Positions 32,465 to 41,064 of a stretch of DNA of 64,000 bases are shown here, one piece after another. How positions within the stretch are numbered: position 1 is the first letter of the stretch; every line of letters starts with the position of its first letter. The translations under genes were made by a program, and so were the position numbers. Below the pieces are notes generated by a model. That model did not search any database. It was not told the origin of the DNA and was given only the letters and a program-made list of their open reading frames with translations. Location: positions 4,588,001 to 4,652,000 of the forward strand of contig OZ252236.1 in NCBI GenBank assembly GCA_965249455.1, written 5' to 3'. Source of the stretch: Jiulongibacter sp024742395 (GTDB taxonomy: Bacteria > Bacteroidota > Bacteroidia > Cytophagales > Spirosomataceae).

Positions 32465-33655
32465 CTATTTTTCTTCGTTTTTAGGTCGGTTTTCAAGAAT
32501 AGATTGCAAGATCAACATATCCTCATCTGTAAGAGAAAGACCTCTTCTCTCCATGGTAGCATTAATCACTTCAATTGCTTTTTCAAAACGATAATTCTCG
32601 TATCCTTCTGCGGCTCCTCCCCAAGTAAAGGATTTTATCAGCTTTGACTGAAATCCTGCTCCGAAAACATTACAACTCACACCGACTATTGACCCCGTAT
32701 TAAACATAGTACTTATACCTGCTTTACTAAAGTCTCCCATAAAAGTGCCACAGAAAACTTCACCTGTTGGAGACATCTCATTGGCGTGATAATCATATAT
32801 TTTCACTTCAGAATAGTCGTTTTTCAAATTGGACGCATTGGTATTCGCTCCTAAATTACACCATTCTCCGATGTATGAATTACCTAAAAATCCATCATGA
32901 GCTTTGTTTGAGAAGCCGTGAAAAATAGTATTGCCTACTTCTCCACCTACTCTGCACACAGGTCCTAGAGTAGTGTTTTGCCTGATCTTTGCTCCATAGG
33001 CTACCTTTCCTTCTTCCCCAACAGAAGCAGGGCCAATAATTAAGGCCCCTTCCTGAACAATAGCATTTTTCCCAATATACACAGGACCTTCCTCTGCATT
33101 AATAATGGCTGCTTTAATAGAGACGCCTTCCTCTATAAAAATATTCTCTTTGCCATACACTCTGGTATGTGGATCAGTTATCTCGGCAGAAACCCTATCC
33201 TTTGTAATTTCTTCAAAATCAGCTGCAATCTCATGACCATTATGTAAAAACAAATCAGGCAAATGCTTAATAGCTACCACTTCTAAAGGATCTAACTCAT
33301 GAATCACAGTTGCTTTGCCCAGCAATTCAGAAGTAAGTCTGCTTTCTGAAGCGTAGGCCACAATTTCAGGGCCTGAGGCAATCACTTCTCCTTGTTTTAA
33401 ATTCTTAATCAATTCTACTAAAGCCGGAGTAGGTAGAAAGGTAGAATTTATATAGATATTATTTGAGGCTTTAACTTCCGGAAACTTACCTTTCAGGTAA
33501 TCTACCGTATCAAAAGAGACCGTTGCTGAAAGTCTACGCTCCCATTTTTCTTTTATAGTGTGAATACCAACACGCAGCATCCCAATAGGCCTGGTGAGTG
33601 TTAGTGGCTTAAGATGACCTCTGAAGTCGGGATCTTCAATTAAAATAATGTTCAT
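32465..33655 (-). CDS. GlmU-like protein (alternative bacterial type)
   Basis: A 396-residue protein resembling the alternative GlmU group of Bacteroidota. I choose ATG 33655 (MNIILIEDP), since the promoter box at 33662-33669 lies only six bases before it and inside any longer reading frame. The N-terminal half is a degenerate nucleotidyltransferase domain; the C-terminal half has left-handed beta-helix hexapeptides (VYIGKNAIVQEGALIIG, YGAKIRQNTTLG, LGNSYIGEWCNLGANTNASN). It could acetylate or uridylylate a sugar phosphate; the exact activity is unproven. The holB gene follows after one base. Confidence 0.85.
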   Translation of the reverse strand: MNIILIEDPDFRGHLKPLTLTRPIGMLRVGIHTIKEKWERRLSATVSFDTVDYLKGKFPEVKASNNIYINSTFLPTPALVELIKNLKQGEVIASGPEIVAYASESRLTSELLGKATVIHELDPLEVVAIKHLPDLFLHNGHEIAADFEEITKDRVSAEITDPHTRVYGKENIFIEEGVSIKAAIINAEEGPVYIGKNAIVQEGALIIGPASVGEEGKVAYGAKIRQNTTLGPVCRVGGEVGNTIFHGFSNKAHDGFLGNSYIGEWCNLGANTNASNLKNDYSEVKIYDYHANEMSPTGEVFCGTFMGDFSKAGISTMFNTGSIVGVSCNVFGAGFQSKLIKSFTWGGAAEGYENYRFEKAIEVINATMERRGLSLTDEDMLILQSILENRPKNEEK

Positions 33656-33661
33656 AAGAGA

Positions 33662-33669
33662 CAAAAATA
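33662..33669 (-). promoter_or_regulatory. Promoter box just before the GlmU-like start
   Basis: TATTTTTG on the minus strand fits TAnnTTTG and ends six bases before the ATG at 33655. The leader would be about 3 nt or none. It supports the shorter start. Confidence 0.6.
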
Positions 33670-33744
33670 AACCCAAATTACGCCATTGCATAATCTGGGT
33701 TAAAAGAATATCAGTTTTATTTCTGTTAAGAAATCAGTGCATAC

Positions 33745-35349
33745 TTATTGACCTAAGGAGGGTTCACTAGTAATAGATATTGCCATTTTAACGGCATTGT
33801 AAGCATTCACAACTCCACCCGTTTTACTTAAGGTACCGAATGGAACTTCCTTGTTATCTCCCGGAATAGTCACCAAGGTATCTTTTAGGTCTGTGGCAGA
33901 CTCTAAAATTATTTGCTTTAACTGGGCTGCCGTTAAAGAAGGAAAATATGACTTTAATAAAGCCGCTACTCCCGCCACTGCTGGCGAAGCCATACTGGTA
34001 CCTTGCTTCTCTTCATATTTTGAGCCTGGTACAGTAGAATATATAGCTACACCCGGTGCAAAAACATCTACGGTCTGCTGACCATAATTACTAAAACTGG
34101 CTGTCATACTTTCTCCATCTTCATAAGATAAAGCTCCTACAGTAATCCAATTATCGGCTTCACCACCTTTCTCATAATATTTGGTTGGGAAATGCCTCTT
34201 CACATCAATATCTACGTTATCATTACCCGCTGCCGCTATCATCAAAACGCCTTTCGATTGTGCATATTTCACTGCATCATCTACCCAATGTTTTTCAGGA
34301 GAATAAGGCTTGCCAAAGCTCATATTAATTATTTGAGCTCCATTATCAGCTGCATATCGGATGGCGTTTGCCACGTCCTTATCTCTCTCGTCACCATTAG
34401 GTACCGTTCTTACTACCATTAACTTGACATTATCTGCCACACCTTTTATACCCAATTCATTGCTTCTGTCTGCCCCAATAATGCCTGAAACGTGTGTCCC
34501 ATGCATAGCACGTGGGCCAATAACCTCATTGTTGCCATATTTGGCGTATTCTAACTTTTCCGGGTTATCACCCACTATTGACCTGGCGTCATAGTTTAAA
34601 TTATAGTTATAATTCAGTTGGCTTTTGAAATGATCTACGCCCTCTTCAATAGCTGCTTTATTAGCTCCTTGATTAGCCAAATACAACCAATACTTCTTTG
34701 CTTGTCTCACTTTGATATCTACGGAAGAATCGTCTATTGCTTCTACCTCTGATTTGGTAAACTCTTCCTTATTTAACTGGGCAGCAAGAATTTTCTCAGA
34801 ATTTGTAAAGTTTTCCAGAAGTCCTTCATACATAGGTAAGTACTGTGCTGCTTCTTTTTTCTTTTGCTCAATCTCCTCCTTTATGGCCATATACTCATTG
34901 TACTCTTCTCTATATTTTTTGAGTTTACGTTTCTTTGGCTTTTCACCAAATAACTTCTCATACTTCACCATGAGTCTTGCAGACTCCAACTGCTCTTGTA
35001 ATACGTCCTGACCGTCGGCACCACCAATAAAATCCCAGCCATTCACATCATCAATGAAACCATTTTTGTCATCATCAATGCCATTGCCTGCTAATTCATC
35101 CGTATTTACCCATATTTTAGATTTGAGATCTTCATGTTCAATATCCACGCCTGAGTCTATAACGCCTACAACCACTGTTTGTGAAACACGACCTTTTAAA
35201 AGTTCCTGGTAAGCTCTTTCTACGCTCATACCTCTGACCCCATCCTTCTCATAATCAAGGTTGTGCCAGTTAAATTGTGTTTGAAGCTCTTGAGCAGAAA
35301 TTTGTAGCAGTGAGAATACTCCCGCTAGAGCTAATAGTACTTTCTTCAT
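33745..35349 (-). CDS. Secreted subtilisin-like serine protease (S8) with large insertion
   Basis: A 534-residue protein with signal peptide ending near SAQ (20). The catalytic triad is intact: Asp65 (GVIDSGVDI), His283 (HGTHVSG), Ser452 (GTSMASPAVAG), with oxyanion Asn376 (AAGNDN). The gap between Asp and His is about 218 residues instead of about 30-40 in classical subtilases. The extra stretch (about 112-250) is highly charged and alpha-helical, rich in Lys and Glu, and could be a built-in regulatory arm. It also carries Ca-site-like IDDDKNGFIDD near 91-101. No inhibitor gene is adjacent. Confidence 0.9.
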   Translation of the reverse strand: MKKVLLALAGVFSLLQISAQELQTQFNWHNLDYEKDGVRGMSVERAYQELLKGRVSQTVVVGVIDSGVDIEHEDLKSKIWVNTDELAGNGIDDDKNGFIDDVNGWDFIGGADGQDVLQEQLESARLMVKYEKLFGEKPKKRKLKKYREEYNEYMAIKEEIEQKKKEAAQYLPMYEGLLENFTNSEKILAAQLNKEEFTKSEVEAIDDSSVDIKVRQAKKYWLYLANQGANKAAIEEGVDHFKSQLNYNYNLNYDARSIVGDNPEKLEYAKYGNNEVIGPRAMHGTHVSGIIGADRSNELGIKGVADNVKLMVVRTVPNGDERDKDVANAIRYAADNGAQIINMSFGKPYSPEKHWVDDAVKYAQSKGVLMIAAAGNDNVDIDVKRHFPTKYYEKGGEADNWITVGALSYEDGESMTASFSNYGQQTVDVFAPGVAIYSTVPGSKYEEKQGTSMASPAVAGVAALLKSYFPSLTAAQLKQIILESATDLKDTLVTIPGDNKEVPFGTLSKTGGVVNAYNAVKMAISITSEPSLGQ

Positions 35350-35462
35350 TAAAACTAAGGTTTCTTCTTACTTATTTAAAACAGGATGCGAAATAAGTAA
35401 TAAACTATAATACAATAAAATATATTGCAAAAATGCTATTGAAAAGAAACCAATAAACAGTG

Positions 35463-35489
35463 AATGCTGCAAGAACACAGCATTTTTTT
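35463..35489 (+). terminator. Orphan plus-strand hairpin with T-tract
   Basis: AATGCTG and CAGCATT enclose an eight-base loop and are followed by seven Ts on the plus strand. No plus-strand gene precedes it. It lies just beyond the stop of the minus-strand DUF937 gene's neighbour region and might end an unannotated transcript, or be a chance. Confidence 0.35.
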
Positions 35490-35493
35490 AAAC

Positions 35494-36891
35494 TTACTTG
35501 ATGCTTACCAGAACAGGATCATTACCTGGCTGGGCTTCAGAAGCAATCTTTATTCTTGATAGTGCTATATCATTTGCATACAAAACGCCTCTTAAGGCAT
35601 AAGCCCTATCTGAAGCTAATTGTGGCAAACTACCGGTTCCAGAAATACTTAAGGTTTTCTCCGGATTTTTTCTCAAATAATCTACCAATGCAGACAACTG
35701 ACCTTCTTTAATAATCTCTGCACTACCGTATTTGTATGAAAGACCGTTTATGCCAAAATAACCCGTGCTACCCTCTCCTAATTTAGAGGACATTGGTCTG
35801 TTATCTTTGGTTACAACCGGTTCCCCAATACTAGTACCAATGGTACCTTCACTTAACTCATCAATTGAGGAAGTGGAAGAATAGGACCTATTGCCACCCT
35901 TGAAAGTATCTGAATTCTCAGATGCATTTCCTGAGGAAGGAGTAGGAGTAGAAGAGAAAGGTTTTGCTTTAACAGACTTGTTAGCTTTCTCCGGTTCAAG
36001 ATTACCTCCCGGCTTGGTCAAAGAATTAGACCTTTGTGTGCCTTCACTTTTTGTATTTGGCGACTCAACAAATGAATCATTACTATTGAATGAATCTGAG
36101 TTTTCGCTTCCTTCTTCATTGAGCTTGTCCCCACCGTCAGTAGAAATTGCATTTTCCACGACTTCAGAGGAATCCTTAGGTAAGAATAGTTTATCCTTAA
36201 AAACGTAATAAAGTGCACTTATACCAAGAAGCCCAAGAAAAACCCAGGCCAGCCAAGCAAGATTGCCTTCTTTGTTCTTTTTCTCTTTATGAATGTGAAT
36301 AGGAGAAGGTTTCGGTTTCACCTTTTTCGCTTTTTCCTCTCCGTCAGTTTTTCTGTCAAATATTGAAGTAGCCGGTGCTACTCCTAATAAAAAGTCAGGA
36401 GTAATTACTTCCTCTTCTTCTTCTAACAAAGCCTCTGTAAATTCCTTTTCAGACCAATTATTGGTTCTTACATTTTTCCCTAATACACCGAGAACTAAAG
36501 GTGCAGAAAGGCTCATTAATGATCCGGCAGTATTAGAAGAAACCCCGCCTTTTGTGGCTAACACATCAATGTAAGACTGGCTGCTACCATTAAAAAAGTG
36601 GCTGTTTATATTTTTACCTATGGTCACCAGAAGCTGAAGCTTATCTTTCTTAGCAAACAGGCCCGATAAGTCTTCAATAAGATCACCGGAATGCCCGCCA
36701 TCCTTTATCACTTTTAAGATAGAGGCCGCTGTGCCTTCTTTTTTTGCTATGGCAATTAAGCCCGCAAGCATATAATTAATAGAGAGTCCAAAAGAGTTTT
36801 TAAGTGACTCAATAGGCTCATTCACAAACTCACTTAAGCTTGTCATGGCTGAGCTATCAATTCTGGATTCTAAGCTGTTTACAATATTCAT
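35494..36891 (-). CDS. DUF937-OmpA-like fusion protein with one membrane segment
   Basis: A 465-residue protein. Residues 1-175 form a DUF937 domain (SLSAPLVLGVLGKN, GLSINYMLAGLIAIAKKEGTAASIL). A basic stretch is followed by one membrane helix (LAWLAWVFLGLLGISALYYV, 211-230), then a long Ser/Asn/Glu-rich disordered linker (240-370). The C-terminal part, from about 378, is an OmpA-like peptidoglycan-associated fold without the canonical charge residues (SEAQPGNDPVLVSIK end). This suggests a cytoplasmic or inner-face DUF937 domain and a periplasmic OmpA-like domain. Function unknown. Confidence 0.8.
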   Translation of the reverse strand: MNIVNSLESRIDSSAMTSLSEFVNEPIESLKNSFGLSINYMLAGLIAIAKKEGTAASILKVIKDGGHSGDLIEDLSGLFAKKDKLQLLVTIGKNINSHFFNGSSQSYIDVLATKGGVSSNTAGSLMSLSAPLVLGVLGKNVRTNNWSEKEFTEALLEEEEEVITPDFLLGVAPATSIFDRKTDGEEKAKKVKPKPSPIHIHKEKKNKEGNLAWLAWVFLGLLGISALYYVFKDKLFLPKDSSEVVENAISTDGGDKLNEEGSENSDSFNSNDSFVESPNTKSEGTQRSNSLTKPGGNLEPEKANKSVKAKPFSSTPTPSSGNASENSDTFKGGNRSYSSTSSIDELSEGTIGTSIGEPVVTKDNRPMSSKLGEGSTGYFGINGLSYKYGSAEIIKEGQLSALVDYLRKNPEKTLSISGTGSLPQLASDRAYALRGVLYANDIALSRIKIASEAQPGNDPVLVSIK

Positions 36892-36988
36892 TCCTGCAAA
36901 TAGTCTGATTTCTAAATGTATGATTCGACATTTGTGTGTGTCAATTAAGAATCAAATATGATGCCCGAAATAAGGATGACAGGATTTT

Positions 36989-38062
36989 TTAATATTCAGC
37001 CTTTAGGGAATCTAAAAGATCAACGTACAGCTGAATTCCATCGTATATTTCAGTGATCTTAATAAATTCATTAGCTGTATGAGATCGAGCTGAGTCTCCG
37101 GGGCCCAATTTTATGGTCTCAAAAGGCATAAGAGCCTGATCTGAGAGCGTGGGAGACCCATACGTTCTTAAATTTAACTTTTCTGCTATTGTAAAAATAG
37201 GATGTGTTTTTTTTACGCCAGATGAATTTAAACGTACAGATCGGGGAGTAACTTCACAAGAGACATGCTCCTTAATAATTTTCAATGTTTCTGATAAAGT
37301 ATAAGCATCTGTTACACGAACATCTACTGTAAATTTGCATTCATCTGGCACCACGTTATGCTGAGTTCCTGCAGAAATGACTGTGAGTGACATTTTCATT
37401 TCTCCAAGGCTATCAGAGACATTTGGAAACTTATACTCCTGAAACCAGATCATGTCTTGCATAGCCTTTGTTATGGCATTCTCTCCCTCTTCTCTTGCCG
37501 CATGACCCGCCTTACCTTTTACAAGACAATCCAGAACCATTAGCCCTTTTTCAGCAATGGCCAAATCTAAAGAAGTAGGTTCTCCTACTATGCCAAAATT
37601 TATTTCTGGCATTACTTTCAACAGAGCCTCTATCCCATTTTTTCCAGAAATTTCTTCTTCGGCCGAAGCCGCAAAAATCAAATTAAAAGGTAAGGAAGAA
37701 TCGTAGTAATAGTGCGTAAAGGCCGCCAACAAAGAGACTAAGGGCCCGCCGGCATCATTACTGCCCAATCCATAAAGTATGTCTCCTTCAACATCAGGGC
37801 TAAAGGGGTTACGGGTGTAGGAAGCATTTGGTTTTACCGTATCATGATGGCTATTTAATAATATTGTGGGTTTTGAGCTGTCAAAATATTGGTTTCTACT
37901 CCATATATTATTCATCAATCTGGAAAAAGGGATATTTCTTTCCCTGAAATATTCTTCCAAAACAAAGGCGGTCTGTTCTTCTTCTCTACTCAATGAAGGC
38001 GTTGCTATTAGTTTTTTTAGCAATTCCACCGAATCTGACTTAATAACCTGATCTACCATCAT
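36989..38062 (-). CDS. argE: M20 family N-acetyl-ornithine/citrulline-type deacetylase (ArgE-like)
   Basis: A 357-residue zinc amidohydrolase. Metal and catalytic residues in order: His73-Asp74 (NSHHDTVKP), Asp103 (GLGSNDAGG), the Glu triplet 135-137 (ASAEEEISG), Glu161 (VGEPTS), and His328 (ARSHTANEF) near the C-terminus. The pattern fits acetylornithine or acetylcitrulline deacetylase; the Bacteroidota pathway variant cannot be told apart here. ATG 38059 is an alternative start. argB is the next minus-strand gene upstream, separated by a convergent lipoprotein gene. Confidence 0.82.
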   Translation of the reverse strand: MMVDQVIKSDSVELLKKLIATPSLSREEEQTAFVLEEYFRERNIPFSRLMNNIWSRNQYFDSSKPTILLNSHHDTVKPNASYTRNPFSPDVEGDILYGLGSNDAGGPLVSLLAAFTHYYYDSSLPFNLIFAASAEEEISGKNGIEALLKVMPEINFGIVGEPTSLDLAIAEKGLMVLDCLVKGKAGHAAREEGENAITKAMQDMIWFQEYKFPNVSDSLGEMKMSLTVISAGTQHNVVPDECKFTVDVRVTDAYTLSETLKIIKEHVSCEVTPRSVRLNSSGVKKTHPIFTIAEKLNLRTYGSPTLSDQALMPFETIKLGPGDSARSHTANEFIKITEIYDGIQLYVDLLDSLKAEY

Positions 38063-38135
38063 TCGGTAAATTTAGAATTAATAAAAAAGTTTTCAGCCAG
38101 TGCAACCAGAAAATCCACTTTCACATTTATGAAGT

Positions 38136-38534
38136 ATGAAAAAGACAAACTTACTTATGATGATGCTTCTTGTTTTAGGAGCGTGTCAAAAAACGGAAAT
38201 TGATAGCGAGTATTCGGCTATTGTAGGAGAATGGATTTGGGCAGAATCAACCGGAGGGATTGCCGGTACGACGATCAAGCCCAGCACAGCCAGAGAGAAA
38301 GTTCTGGAATTCACGGCTGATGGCCAGTTCGAAATTACAGAAACCGATTCGCTGGTGTCCAGTGGTACGTATGAAATCAAAATGATGAAATCTATACGTT
38401 CTGAAGAAAAACTACCAACCATAGTTTATTCTACCGAAGGCTTTCAGCAGACTTTTGAGATCAAAAACAATGAACTCATACTTTTTGATGAGGTTTACGA
38501 CGGCTATACTCACCGTTATGTGAGGCCCGACTAA
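38136..38534 (+). CDS. Lipocalin-like lipoprotein
   Basis: A 132-residue lipoprotein with lipobox LGAC (Cys16). IVGEWIWAESTGGI near the start and the alternating beta strands ending YTHRYVRPD are typical of the lipocalin-like domain family seen in Bacteroidota. It is probably attached to the periplasmic or outer membrane face; ligand unknown. Its stop overlaps that of argB by four bases, and it is inserted between argE and argB on the opposite strand. Confidence 0.75.
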   Translation: MKKTNLLMMMLLVLGACQKTEIDSEYSAIVGEWIWAESTGGIAGTTIKPSTAREKVLEFTADGQFEITETDSLVSSGTYEIKMMKSIRSEEKLPTIVYSTEGFQQTFEIKNNELILFDEVYDGYTHRYVRPD

Positions 38535-39313
38535 AGCCTGATCGTAGTCCCTCTGGAAGAGTTTTCTACGGCATTTAGTAAATCGTCTGCCTCGCAAATG
38601 ATTACTTTTCTTACACCAGCTTTTACAGCTTCAAAGGCATTGTCTAATTTAGGAATCATTCCTGAATGGATAATGCCTTCTTTTTTATAGTTCTCATAGC
38701 TGGCCCTATCTAACTTAGCAATGACAGATTCTTCGTCATCTGCATCTTTCAGTACTCCTTTTTTCTCAAAGCAGTAAACCAGATTCACATCCCTGATCTT
38801 TGCCATTTCTACTGCAATAGCAGAGGCCTGTGTATCGGCGTTGGTGTTTAATATACCGTATTCCGGATCAAATGATAGCGGAGCAAAAACAGGCGTTACC
38901 TTTTGAAGGAGCAATGATTGAATAAAGGATCCATTTACTTGTTTGACATCCCCGACATAGCCATAATCAATATCTTTGACTGGTCTTTTTTCTGCGAGTA
39001 TTACTCCTCCATCGGCTCCGCTTAATCCAATGGCGTTTGTCCCTAAACTCTGTAAACTGGCTACAATGGTTTTATTAACTTTTCCTCCGTAAACCATGGT
39101 CACAACCTCTCTCATTGGAGCATCCGTTATTCTACGCCCTTCCACCATTTGCGTCTCAACACCCAGGTCAGCTGCAATTTGCGTAGCAATTTTCCCACCA
39201 CCATGTACGAGTATTTTATCCCCTTTTAACGAAGAAAAAAGTTGAAGAAACTTTTCCAGTTTCTTTTCATTGTCAATGACATTCCCTCCAATTTTAATAA
39301 TGCTAATTGCCAT
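38531..39313 (-). CDS. argB: Acetylglutamate kinase
   Basis: A 260-residue amino acid kinase that phosphorylates N-acetylglutamate in arginine biosynthesis. IIKIGGNVID at the N-terminus and ILVHGGGKIATQIAADLG form the nucleotide and acetylglutamate binding site; the later NTNADTQASAIAVEMAK is the conserved ATP loop. It begins one base after the stop of the adenine deaminase gene, so it is translated from the same transcript. Length is slightly short but normal for the phylum. Confidence 0.93.
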   Translation of the reverse strand: MAISIIKIGGNVIDNEKKLEKFLQLFSSLKGDKILVHGGGKIATQIAADLGVETQMVEGRRITDAPMREVVTMVYGGKVNKTIVASLQSLGTNAIGLSGADGGVILAEKRPVKDIDYGYVGDVKQVNGSFIQSLLLQKVTPVFAPLSFDPEYGILNTNADTQASAIAVEMAKIRDVNLVYCFEKKGVLKDADDEESVIAKLDRASYENYKKEGIIHSGMIPKLDNAFEAVKAGVRKVIICEADDLLNAVENSSRGTTIRL

Positions 39314-39314
39314 T

Positions 39315-40964
39315 TTATCCTTCCACTGTTTGAATTAAGTCTACAAATTTAAACTGCCCTCCGTCAAAAAGCCCCTGATCAGAAAGTTTTAATGCCGGAA
39401 TTACCAGCAGTGCCATAAAAGAAAGAGACATATAAGGTGCAGCCAATTTTGCTCCGAGGTATTCTTTTGAAAACTGATCTATTTGTTCATAATCACGAGC
39501 CACTTCTTCGGCATTCTTATCGCTCATCAATCCGGCTATAGGTAAGGGTAATACACCCATTTTGTCTGGTGAAACAGCTGCTACTCCGCCCCTTTCTCTG
39601 ATCACTAAATTTATGGCATCTGCAATGGAGGCATCATCTACACCTACGGCAATTATGTTATGAGAATCATGAGCTACTGAAGAGGCTATGGCCCCTGAAG
39701 TGAGCCCAAAGCCATTTATGAAGGCTATTGCTGGAGTTGATTTCTGATATCTGTTATATACCACCAGTTTAAGTATATCCTGATCTATGTCTGTTATTAC
39801 TTCCCGGCCTTCCAGTGTTGGAGATATCTCAAAACAATCAGTTACCAGCTGCCCTTCATTGACTTTTATAACTTTCAGTTTAGAAATCGGATTCTCTACA
39901 AATACCTTTAAAGTAGATTGAGAAACTTTTTCAGCGTCAAAATTATTAGGTGTTCCTGAAGTGATTTCAGGCAATAAACTTTTGCCATACTCACTTACTT
40001 TGTTTCCATTAATATATGTCTCCTTTACTTTAAAATCCGTCAGATTATTTATCACAATAAAGTCGGCAGGGTCTCCTTCCTGCAGTAGACCAATATCCAG
40101 TCCATAGTGCTTAACAGGATTAAGAGAAGCCATTCTTAAGGCGTCAAACAGTTTTACACCTGAGCTAACGGCTCGTTGCACCAGTTGATTGATATGCCCG
40201 TGCAGAAGTTCGTCAGGGTGTTTATCATCAGAACAAAACATCATTTGATGGCTCCATTCTTTTGCCAACGGTATTAAAGCGTCAAAATTTTTGGCAGCAC
40301 TACCTTCTCTTATTAAAACTTTTACCCCCAAATTAAGCTTCTCTTCGGCTTCTTCTAAAGTAAAGCATTCATGATCTGTACTTATCCCTGCGGCAAAGTA
40401 CTTCTCGGCATCTTCCCCTTTTAATCCCGGAGCGTGGCCGTCAATTACTTTACCATATTTCTTAGCGATTTCCAGCTTTTTTATCACCTCCTCATCTTTG
40501 AAGATTACACCAGGGTAATTCATCATTTCTGCGAGGTATTTAATCTCTGTCTTCCGAAGTAATTTATCTATACCTGCCGAGTCAATTATGGCTCCGGCAG
40601 TTTCAAAAGAAGTGGCAGGAACACAGGAGGGAGCACCAAAATTCACCTTAAAGGGTGTTTGCCTGGCATTTTCTATCATGTACTCTACGCCTGCAATACC
40701 TAAAACATTCGCTATTTCATGTGGGTCTGAAACAGAACCAACGGTGCCATGGCAAAGAGCTATTTTACCAAATGCCGCCGGACAAAGCATGGAGCTTTCT
40801 ATGTGTACATGAGCGTCAACAAAACCCGGCAGGTAATAGACCTGGTCTTTCTTCTCATCGCCAAGAATACGAACAGTAAATATTCGTCCATCCTTAATGA
40901 TAAGCTCTCCCCAGTGAATACTGTCTTCAAAAATGTTAACAATGTTTCCTTGTAAAACTTCCAT
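39315..40964 (-). CDS. ade: Adenine deaminase
   Basis: A 549-residue amidohydrolase-fold enzyme that deaminates adenine to hypoxanthine. The metal HxH is in VDAHVHIESS (about 50-59), the lysine/Asp region in DDKHPDELLHGH, and the late DSHNIIAVGVDD segment belongs to the adenine deaminase C-terminal domain. Length is normal. argB follows after a single base, an unusual pairing of purine salvage and arginine synthesis. It is upstream of argB on the minus strand. Confidence 0.93.
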   Translation of the reverse strand: MEVLQGNIVNIFEDSIHWGELIIKDGRIFTVRILGDEKKDQVYYLPGFVDAHVHIESSMLCPAAFGKIALCHGTVGSVSDPHEIANVLGIAGVEYMIENARQTPFKVNFGAPSCVPATSFETAGAIIDSAGIDKLLRKTEIKYLAEMMNYPGVIFKDEEVIKKLEIAKKYGKVIDGHAPGLKGEDAEKYFAAGISTDHECFTLEEAEEKLNLGVKVLIREGSAAKNFDALIPLAKEWSHQMMFCSDDKHPDELLHGHINQLVQRAVSSGVKLFDALRMASLNPVKHYGLDIGLLQEGDPADFIVINNLTDFKVKETYINGNKVSEYGKSLLPEITSGTPNNFDAEKVSQSTLKVFVENPISKLKVIKVNEGQLVTDCFEISPTLEGREVITDIDQDILKLVVYNRYQKSTPAIAFINGFGLTSGAIASSVAHDSHNIIAVGVDDASIADAINLVIRERGGVAAVSPDKMGVLPLPIAGLMSDKNAEEVARDYEQIDQFSKEYLGAKLAAPYMSLSFMALLVIPALKLSDQGLFDGGQFKFVDLIQTVEG

Positions 40965-41013
40965 GTCGAGTATTTAGATGGCTAAGTTATGAAATTCGTT
41001 TTCCTGAAAGCAC

Positions 41014-41044
41014 AAAAAAAATCACCTGATTTACTCAGGTGATT
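41014..41044 (-). terminator. Terminator of recQ
   Basis: On the minus strand AATCACCTGA and TCAGGTGATT pair over 10 bp around a five-base loop and are followed by a run of Ts. It ends 20 bases beyond the recQ stop. Confidence 0.85.
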
Positions 41045-41064
41045 CATTTCATTCAGATTTCTGA

